From Paraphysomonas bandaiensis (Eukaryota > Chrysophyceae): a stretch of DNA of 64,000 bases. The notes beneath the pieces were generated by a model. That model did no database searches, was not told the origin of the DNA, and was given only the letters and a program-made list of their open reading frames with translations. Both the position numbers and the translations under genes were made by a program. Below, piece by piece: positions 56,420-64,000 of the stretch (the stretch's first letter is position 1; each line of letters begins with the position of its first letter). The DNA lies in NCBI GenBank assembly GCA_965644295.1, contig CBFFRP010000426.1, positions 372,001 through 436,000 of the forward strand, in the 5' to 3' direction.

Positions 56420-57431
56420 TGGTTTACCAGATTAGTGTCCGGCCCATTTAATCGTACAGCGAAGGAGATGGCCCTTGCTATCTTGCTCGATAGTGGCATG
56501 CCATCAGTATTTTAGTTCAAAGCAGTCTTGCATGCTGTACATCTGATCAACAGGTTACCTACGAAGAAGACAACGAAAGGAAACATCTCACCTGTTGAGT
56601 ATATTACTGGAACCGCACCAGATGTGAGTGACTTGAAGTCCAAGGATGAAAAAAGAGGAAGAAACTCGAAAACAGAGAGAATATGCTGATGCATTTCCCT
56701 ATCAATCTGTTATTGGTGCCCTAATGTATTTGGCAGTGCATACTAGACCAGACATGGCATATACAGTAAATCTTCTCTCCCGGTTCACCACAAGACCCAC
56801 GTACGCTGCATGTCAAGCTGCTCTGCATACTTTATTGTATTTAGAAAATACAGTTGATCAAGGTATCATATTTCCTAATTTCACAGATGAAGACCCTCTA
56901 TGTGTGTACTCTGATGCAGATTGGGCCGGAGATCTGGATACATGCAGATCCACTACAGGGTATATCGTCTACCTGTGGGGTGCTCCAATTGCATGGCAGT
57001 CCAGACTGCAGCCAACAGTGGCTACGTCGACTATATGGAAGCTGAATACATGGCTTCATATGCTGCAATTCAGGAGATTGTATGGATACGAGGGGTGATG
57101 ACAGAGCTCGGAATTCATGGATTTGAGCTCAGTAAGAATGCGTCTCCAACAATCTTGAATATGGACAGCAAGAGTGCGATTGATCTATAGCTCAGAACCC
57201 GGTAAATCATAAACGTTCCAAGCATATTCGGATCAAGTATCATTGGATTCGAGAGCAAGTGGGAGACTGTATCGTCAGGCTGAATCATGTGCCAACGGCA
57301 GAGATGATAGCAGACGTGATGACTATAAAGCCTTGTCCGAGAAGCTGCACTATCAGCATGTGCACACTATGGTATCGCACTATAAGTAGACTTGCTCATT
57401 ACAGTATATTCTGATATGTTCATTGAGTGGG
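56420..57431 (+). mobile_element. Decayed Ty1/copia relic: integrase end joined to RNase H
   Basis: From about 56430 a plus-strand frame reads the integrase end (RTAKEMALAILLDSGMPSVF, a stop, then VLHAVHLINRLPTKKTTKGN and PVEYITGTAPDVSDL). At 56646 it jumps to the reverse-transcriptase tail and RNase H (YQSVIGALMYLAVHTRPDMA, VYSDADWAGDLDTCRSTTGY, IAWQSRLQPTV). After a frameshift it reads YMEAEYMASYAAIQEIVWIR, MDSKSAIDL, a stop, then SKHIRIKYHWIREQVGD and VPTAEMIADVMT. A purine-rich 'gagtgggag' at 57425-57433 could be the polypurine tract. The RT core is missing, so an internal deletion of several hundred codons occurred. Confidence 0.85.
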
Positions 57432-58002
57432 AGTATTGAACTACAACCAACTCCTACGTTCGTACTTGAAGTTCGAACTTAAAGCCAATCGCTAGTAGTT
57501 ATCCTGTATTCTATGTAACAATGAAATACAGAATATACATGACTACAGTATAGGAGTAGCTATTACAAGTATACAAAGAAACTGAAAATATAGTAGCTGT
57601 TAGATATAATTTGTAGAACAGAATGTTGATGTTGGTGAATGACGTGGTTCCTAACTCACAGTGCTACAACATCATAAACTTACTATATCTCCTATAATAT
57701 CAATCAGTCAATATTGCACTAACTAAAAGCTTAAATTAATAGTATTACGATTCACTAAAATTCACTAACTTGGCTTTTAGTTGTGAATGTCTGGTTATTA
57801 GCAATATACATTTAATAGTAATGGTTTCTAGTATAAGCAAGAATACCTGATATAATGTATAACCAGTAACCAATATTACATTAATTAAGGTATGAGAGAA
57901 ACGATGAGGATGCATTGGTGGTGTTGATATTTTTTAATTGGAATCTCTTATTGAACCTAATTAATATTTTAGTCACTCCAATATTGGTGTAAAAACCTAG
58001 TC
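57432..58002 (+). other. Possible 3' LTR and intergenic sequence
   Basis: After the candidate polypurine tract, sequence starting 'tattgaactacaacc' is where a copia 3' LTR should begin. No matching 5' LTR was found in the window, so neither boundary is established. The rest is AT-rich with nothing recognised. Confidence 0.35.
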
Positions 58003-58151
58003 CTTTAGTAATTCATATTTTCAGCTTACAATGACTAGGTTGACGGCTAGAGTATGCTCCCATATTAGAGTAATTTTTTATTTCTGACTAGGTGAATACC
58101 TTAAGCTTCTGGTCAACCTAGTCATAGTACACTGAAAATATGAATTATTAA
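58003..58151. repeat. Inverted repeat, about 42-bp arms
   Basis: 58003-58044 and 58111-58151 are imperfect reverse complements sharing 'aattcatattttcag' and 'atgactaggttgac'. A roughly 66-bp centre separates them. 'Ctagt' words recur just outside the arms. It resembles a small MITE and lies about 190 bp 3' of the U-box gene's stop. Confidence 0.8.
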
Positions 58152-58340
58152 ATTACTAGCCATACAGGGTAAGAATTAGCGACGTAAAGCTTCACCAGCT
58201 TCAGGATACAGTGGCGCTCAAAAGAGAAGTATCTATCAGATTACACGATTAATCCACTATTATGTTCACGACAAGGAATCCACAGGTAATGTCGCAAAGT
58301 CTGTGGGATGACGATACAATAACAAAACAATGAAGAAAAA
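58152..58340. other. 3' flank of U-box gene
   Basis: Short AT-rich stretch between the inverted repeat and the U-box stop codon. No feature is seen. Confidence 0.4.
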
Positions 58341-60547
58341 TTATCGAAGGTAAGACATTCCATTGGCACGTCTATATGAATTAATAGCTGCAGATATTTG
58401 TTTTTTCAAATCACTATCATCAGTGTTAGCACACTGACATATATCACTCTTTCTCACGGTTCGAACATTTGCACCACAGCTTAATAAAAGCTTTACAACT
58501 TCTAGCCTTCCATAGCGGCACGCAAGTGCAAGCGCAGTGCAGTTCACGCCATTCCTAACATCCAAGTGGGATCCAGACTTAACTAAAACATCGACAATAT
58601 CTAGATGACCATTTTGTGCGGCAGCATGAAGGGCGGTGTTCCCTCCGTCACGTCGAGGTCGCGTGTCTTCCAGTTCAGGGGTCAGAACACTGGCAGCTAG
58701 TTCTGCAACAGCTCGGCAGCACGATTCATAGCCAAAAGTTTCAGCGTATTCTTTTGTACCACACACTACAGTAGGACTGTGAAGTGAAGAACGTGGTAAG
58801 CGCATTACTGGAGCAGTACTGTCTGGTACTCCGCCGTGGAAATGCCAGTGGGAAATATTATCCACCAAATCGAGCAACACATTCGATTTACTATTTCCTA
58901 TTGAAGCATCCAATATATGATCAACAGGATAAGCATGAGATGCTAATTGCATAGAATATTCATCTGAGGAAGAGAGAGCAGGGTCATGTTCAGAGGTCAC
59001 ATCCTCTGCTAAGACTTCTTCTATGTGCGCTTCCACACAACTATTATGAAGTAGCGATTCAGACTGTTCAGAGAATACTTCAAGTCGATTATCAGAAGAA
59101 CCACTATGATGTTCAGTATTGTACACGGCTACAGCAGGGTCATGTTCAGAGGTCACATCCTCTGCTAGGACTTCTCCTATGTGCGCTTCCACACAACTAT
59201 TATGAAGTACCGATTCAGACTGTTCAGAGAATACTTCAAGTCGATTATCAGAAGAACCACTATGATGTTCAGTATTGTATACAGCTACAGCAGGGTCATG
59301 TTCAGAGGTCACATCCTCTGCTAAGACTTCTCCTATGTGCGCTTCCACACAACTATTATGAAGTAGCGATTCAGACTGTTCAGAGAATACTTCAAGTCGA
59401 TTATCAGAAGAACCACTATGATGTTCAGTATTGTATACAGCTACAGCAGGGTCATGTTCAGGGGTCACATCCTCTGCTAAGACTTCTCCTATGTGCGCTT
59501 CCACACAACTATTATGAAGTAGCGATTCAGACTGTTCAGAGAATACTTCAAGTCGATTATCAGAAGAACCACTATGATGTTCAGTATTGTATACAGCCAC
59601 AGCAGGGTCATGTTCAGGGGTCATATCCTCTGCTAGGACTCCTTCTATGTGCGCTTCCACACAACTATTATGAAGTAGCGATTCAGACTGTTCAGAGAAT
59701 ACTTCAAGTCGATTATCAGAAGAATCACTATGATGTTCAGTATTGTATACAGCTACAGCAGGGTCATGTTCAGAGGTCACATCCTCTGCTAGGACTTCTC
59801 CTATGTGCGCTTCCACACAACTATTATGAAGTAGCGATTCAGACTGTTCAGAGAATACTTCAAGTCGATTATCAGAAGAACCACTATGATGTTCAGTATT
59901 GTATACAGCCACAGCAGGGTCACGTTCAGGGGTCACATCATCTGCTAGGACTTCTTCTATATGCGCTTCACAGTGTTTTCGGTGGTTATGTATAAGAATA
60001 TGTTCATTTGATGGTTGCGTGTAGAATTTTTGTGTGAAGAACTCACCAGGGGTGATACTCTCTATCCCTGGAGGGGGGCTGCATGATTTCTTCAAATGAT
60101 TTGACAGTTGTGGCAAAAAGCAGTTCTGGGTAGCTGAGCTGGCCACAATACCCTCTGAGCCACTCTTATTTTCTAATACTGATACGTCATCATCGCTATC
60201 ACTACTCATCATTTCCATAGCATAGGTCATTGGAGGAGGAACAGGTGTACATTTAGCAATATTTAATGAATACTCCTCAATTTCTTTCTGAAGATTAAAA
60301 TGAAATTCAATTGTCATATCTCGTATACTTTCCCCTGTAAGAGGGTCTATATTAGGGTGTTTACGTAGAGCATCATTGAGTACAGTACACTCATATATAT
60401 CACCCGTCTCTCTGTATTATATGAATACATTAAACATAGTAGTATATATATATATATATACTCATAATACCTTAATATTACAGGAATATTCATGAGTTTA
60501 GATGATAGAGCACAGTGATATTGTTGAGGGATAGTACTGGAATACAT
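58341..60547 (-). CDS. U-box / 52-aa repeat / ankyrin protein (715 aa)
   Basis: Minus-strand exons 60547-60471 and 60411-58341 (2148 nt) across a 59-bp intron. Splicing restores an N-terminal U-box (about 10-75): LSSKLMNIPVILRETGDIYE, then HPNIDPLTGESI, and FNLQKEIEEY at the end. Residues about 192-520 are six full and one partial 52-residue tandem repeats (EAHIGEVLAEDVT, DPAVAVYNTEHHSGSSDNRL, EVFSEQSESLLHNSCV). At least two ankyrin repeats follow near the C-terminus (NTALHAAAQNGHLDIVDVLV, CTALALACRYGRLEVVKLLL). A U-box with ankyrins suggests an E3 ligase with a protein-binding tail. The repeats are acidic and probably disordered. The combination with a near-identical expanded repeat is not a family I recognise. 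Confidence 0.85.
58979..59971 (-). repeat. 156-bp intragenic tandem repeat (6.4 copies)
   Basis: A 156-bp unit, 52 codons, is repeated in frame inside the U-box/ankyrin gene. Units differ by only a few bases, mostly at the same few sites (for example VTP/VTS, EE/GE/EG, SGS/SDS, SLLH/SVLH), including synonymous changes shared by several copies. This implies recent unequal exchange or gene conversion. Copy number is likely to vary between strains. Confidence 0.97.
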
Positions 60548-61135
60548 AGTGATGTAATAATCTATGATATAATTCTGATGATATTATACATACTTAAGTT
60601 GAGATGTATGTATGTATGTATGTGCTAATAGAATAGCCAGATAGTGATATATGTAGAAACTCTATCTAAGATATTTTGATGCTATCCACTCGAGTGGTAT
60701 TTACTCTTTTAACTGATTTATATATATAAGAGTATAAATAACCCGAAGAAATGTAAGAGTTGGGAGTTTTTATATACTGAATATACATTATACAGTATCC
60801 TAATGATTCCATATTCCAGGTTTTAGGTAATAGGATGGAGAAAATCCTTCTAGTTTTTCGAAAAACTGTAGATATTATATCAAATATCTCATCCAATGGT
60901 AGTCTGATGTACTGTGCTATACATATACAGCAGTATGTGATGGATGGAGTATTCATGTGGATGTGGTGTGTACATGCATACACACACTCCTACAGGATGT
61001 CGCTATGTTTCATTTTTGTCTCAAGTAGTCTCTATACCAGGCACTGTGGTAAGGTAAGGTATGACTGTGTATAGTTCAGACAACGTTAGTAATCTCTTAC
61101 AAACACAATATTAATAGAGTTAGAAAGGGTTGATA
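60548..61135. promoter_or_regulatory. Divergent promoter region (U-box / Sec66)
   Basis: It holds (GTAT)n at 60606-60621 close to the U-box start, and TACA/TGTA words (60905-60990) before Sec66. ORFs of 79-105 codons in both directions are unsupported. Confidence 0.4.
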
Positions 61136-62061
61136 ATGGAAGATAATGGATCAACAACAGATTCTGAAACAATTTCAAAGAAAAACAATGAAGATGAGAT
61201 CATTGCTGTTATATTAGTTTCAACTCTTATCCTCCTTATTATACTTGGAGTGTATATATGGATTAATCGAAAGAAATATGGATTCGTATCACAGTAAGAC
61301 CATATACAGATCATATATTTTCTGATAATATCAATTCTCATTGCACAGGGTGACGAAACAACCTGCTATCGTGCCAAGAGAAAGGGAAATTTACTATAAA
61401 GCAAAGGCTGAGATCCCATTAGACGATCCTAATCGAACTGAAGAACTCAAGAAATTGCTGATGCGTCGTGCGATGTTTACCATCCCTATGGTGTTGTCAC
61501 TGCAGAATTCGGGAACTTCCGTTCAGCGCCTATACAACCAGGGCATGTTGACGGATGACATATATGAAGGTGTGAAGGAAACCAAGGCATTCGTCGACGC
61601 AGAGTTTCCTGAAGTCCAAATGGAAGCAGATGAACTTCATGAGGGTTGGGGAGCCCATATATGGCCTGAGGCAATGAGGTTTCACCAGGTATTTCGATCA
61701 TTGGCGAATATGTTTTCACCGTGTTTTATATCTGTTGATGCACAGATGTTGCAACAGCATACGGAAGAAAAGCAGAAGGAGCAATCTACTGAGCGTATGT
61801 CTACTGAAAAAAGACAGGTATGGTCTTATCACTTATAAATCTGTCTCAATCAGTACATGTGACATGCATACGTAGCAACTCGCTGAGAAGCGGCGCCAGA
61901 AGACAAAGCTCTTAAAACGAGAGAACGAAGCAAAGCGAAAAGCAGAAGAAGCGGAAAAAGCTGCCCGTGAACTCATCGAGGTACTACTTTACTAATTCTA
62001 GCAGTTATACTGATCCATCATGTAGGAGGAAAACAAGAAACAGGGGAAAAAGAATGCGTAA
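61136..62061 (+). CDS. SEC66: Sec66 (Sec71)-like ER translocation subunit
   Basis: Exons 61136-61293, 61349-61688, 61746-61817, 61876-61980, 62026-62061 (711 nt, 236 aa). A short acidic N-terminus precedes one transmembrane helix (IIAVILVSTLILLIILGVYI, residues about 24-44), leaving the bulk cytosolic. The Sec66 core follows: REREIYYKAKAEIP, LKKLLMRRAMFTIPMVLSL, VQRLYNQGMLTDDIYEGVKE, DELHEGWGAHIWPEAMRFHQ. The end is a Lys/Glu/Ala-rich charged helix. The family works with Sec62/Sec63 in post-translational import into the ER. Intron 61689-61745 is 57 bp with no in-frame stop, so its retention would give a 19-residue longer protein. Confidence 0.85.
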
Positions 62062-63354
62062 TACTATAATTAGATTTATGAACAGAGTATAACCTTAACT
62101 TATAGTTATGTAATAACTGTAATTCTCACGTTAGAGCTGATTTGTGGGCAGGATCTTAATGGTTAGTTACACTGTTGGAGATAGCGATGACGTAATGACT
62201 GCAAGTATTCTAGTACAGCTTGTTATTGAATATTGCATTTCACTTTATGAGGACACGATATATATAAAAGGTCATAATATAAAATCTAAAAGTCTTTCCG
62301 GGCTCTTGAATATACTTGATTACTTAGTTACTTAGTCATCATTACTTCTATTACAACACTACTGTCGTTACGGCAGATACCTGCACTGCATTCATAATTT
62401 CTCATTTCTCCCATTTGGTACACTAACAATTTGGATTGTCTATATTAATAGTTAATTCTCACTAAGTCAGATCAAAGGCTGTTTAATTCTATTGCTAGTA
62501 CAACGTTCATTTCTATTCGTACTGCTAATTTTATAAACGCATTCCTGAGAATTTACAATGGTTCAACTGCTAGATTTTGGAAATACAAATCATAATGATA
62601 AATAACTTTACTGAAAAGAAAATATACAAGAAAGGTGAGAAAAGTAAGGCTCAGAGTAGAAGCATATGCAAAAATGTTACTTGCAGCGAGTCCGTCAATG
62701 CATGTCATCTTAGATACTTTTCTACTACTCATCTGCACTGCAGACATCTGGTACCATACATATGCTGATATAAAGCAAGAGTACCTTTCTCTGATGCTTC
62801 AAAGAATCAGTTGAAGAAAAAACCATTTCAAATTCTATTTAATTTACAAAAACGATAAGATTTCCATCATTATCTACACTGCTAGTATAATACTGCAGTA
62901 GAGATGGCCTGGAAGGGTCTAGGCAACAATAGTCTACATTAGACCATACATTCAGTTACAGGAAATAGATCCAAAGTAAATTTGTGTACAATTTCTATCC
63001 CTTTCATCTGTCTTTATGTGCATTGCCGCCGATATATGCATTAAGATATTAAGATATGTGACGATATCTTGATATGATACCATCACATGGCTGTTTACTA
63101 TAAACCCATACTTTTCGTCGAAATCCTATATTTTTACACTTTTCTGTTCACATACTGCTGTATATTGGTAACAATAATAACAGAAAACTTGTTTTTGAGG
63201 TCTATAAACTGAGGATATTAAAACTTTATGATCGAAAAATTGGTATTATTAGCTACAAGTGGTTTATAAGACTATGATAAATACAAGTGTAGCTACTGCT
63301 CTCATATCTATATATACATACATACATACATTCAATGGACTATTGAGAGACATC
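62062..63354. other. Intergenic, no supported gene
   Basis: About 1.3 kb between tandem plus-strand genes. ORFs of 63-64 codons near 62144-62768 have no recognisable features. A (TACA)n tract at 63311-63331 lies 24 bp before the next start codon. Confidence 0.5.
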
Positions 63355-64000
63355 ATGGGGTGTGGTCAATCTAAGCATGATATTGCTAATGGCAATTCTC
63401 ATGATGTTGAAGATATCACTGATAAGCATGCAAGTCGGTCTGATATCACCCCATATGTAGATACCACTCATAATAGATGTGATGACAGTCATTACAGTGA
63501 TAACCGTGATAACAATGATAACAATCAGTATGATAATGAGAATAAGAAAGAAGATACTTTGTTGATATCTTCTTTACATGAAATATCTACACATATTCCA
63601 CTAGAGGAGAAGATCATTGATTGCAACACCGCTGCTGGTGCTGTCCAGCGGATATGGTGGGGTTATAGAGCTAGAATCACATATTGTCGCATGAGGTTAG
63701 AGAAAGAAAAAGTACTGTGTATTCAGCATGCTTGGAGAAGAGTGGTAGCAAGGGAGCGGGCTAGATGTTTAAGAAAGTTGAAACTAGACGAGTATACAGA
63801 GGCAACAATAAAGATACAAAACACGTATCGTAAGTGGCGAGCTATGAAAAAATTGTATTTATTGAGAGAGAGAAAAAGAAGTATACAGAGAAGGATATGT
63901 GCCACTAGAATTCAGGTACATTGTGTTTTGATATTGCCGCCTCTGAGTTACAACAAGCTTGTCTATCGTAGACTCAATGGAGATGCCACATATCTCGGAG
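63355..64000 (+). CDS. IQ-motif protein with acylation-type N-terminus (partial)
   Basis: Exon 1 is 63355-63915. A 56-bp intron (63916-63971) is followed by exon 2, which runs off the window, so the 3' end is missing. The product begins MGCGQSKHD, a typical N-myristoylation plus palmitoylation signal (Gly2, Cys3). An Asn/Asp/His-rich low-complexity stretch follows (about 30-65). Then come at least three IQ-type calmodulin-binding helices: AVQRIWWGYRAR, CIQHAWRRVVARER and IKIQNTYRKWRAM. A further one is completed by splicing: ATRIQTQWRCHISR. It is probably a membrane-anchored calmodulin or centrin binder. Downstream domains are unknown. Confidence 0.75.
   Translation, partial: MGCGQSKHDIANGNSHDVEDITDKHASRSDITPYVDTTHNRCDDSHYSDNRDNNDNNQYDNENKKEDTLLISSLHEISTHIPLEEKIIDCNTAAGAVQRIWWGYRARITYCRMRLEKEKVLCIQHAWRRVVARERARCLRKLKLDEYTEATIKIQNTYRKWRAMKKLYLLRERKRSIQRRICATRIQVHCVLILPPLSYNKLVYRRLNGDATYLG

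Noticed and set aside
1-64000. tRNA genes, rRNA genes, bacterial operons, promoters or ribosome binding sites
   Set aside because: No convincing cloverleaf with A/B boxes and no rRNA core was seen by eye; the introns and gene families show eukaryotic nuclear DNA. A tRNAscan or Rfam run would be decisive.

Overview
This is a nuclear genomic window from a single-celled eukaryote, probably a flagellated protist. Genes lie on both strands without operons. Almost every gene is interrupted by very short GT-AG introns, mostly 45-65 bp, and TAA, TAG and TGA all act as stops, so the standard code applies. The host is not identified. A plant-type long histidyl-tRNA synthetase, an AT74-type phosphoglycerate-mutase-like protein and a U-box/ankyrin protein would suit a SAR-type lineage (stramenopile or alveolate), but that is inference. 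Every multi-exon model below was built by hand, and in each complete model the exon lengths sum to a multiple of three.

Layout. Positions 1-7200 are gene-poor and repeat-rich: a near-perfect palindrome of about 1 kb, two dispersed repeat families, three further inverted repeats and a cysteine-rich coding relic. From 7.2 to 51 kb the window is gene-dense: a 1350-aa LRR protein (-), EB1 (+), an EEF2KMT-like methyltransferase (+), an unknown protein (-), a UBE3B/UBE3C-type HECT ligase with 16 exons (+), a sphingosine-1-phosphate phosphatase (-), a small acidic protein (+), a CmcI-like methyltransferase (-), an unknown protein (+), an AT74-like histidine phosphatase (-), importin alpha (+), a DOT1-like methyltransferase (+), an unknown 309-aa protein (-), a LisH/zinc protein (+), a TLC-domain protein (+), cytosolic HisRS (-), SAC1 phosphatase (-) and a DUF4485 protein (+). 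From 51 to 58 kb two decayed Ty1/copia retrotransposons flank a coiled-coil/kinase-like gene. From 58 to 64 kb come a U-box/ankyrin protein with 52-residue tandem repeats (-), Sec66 (+) and the start of an IQ-motif protein (+).

The genes do not form one pathway. Several fit microtubule or cilium biology (EB1, DUF4485, LisH, IQ protein), several protein turnover (HECT, U-box) and several ER membrane lipid or translocation work (SAC1, S1P phosphatase, TLC, Sec66).

The most unusual genome-level observation is compositional. In most of the genes the first 200-400 nt of the CDS are markedly AT-rich, with A/T-ending codons, and then change to a more balanced composition; importin alpha is an exception. 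TGTA/TACA tracts cluster just upstream of start codons. The best candidates for undescribed proteins are the coiled-coil/kinase-like fusion (52951-54834), the U-box/52-aa-repeat/ankyrin protein (58341-60547) and the LRR protein (7219-11566).
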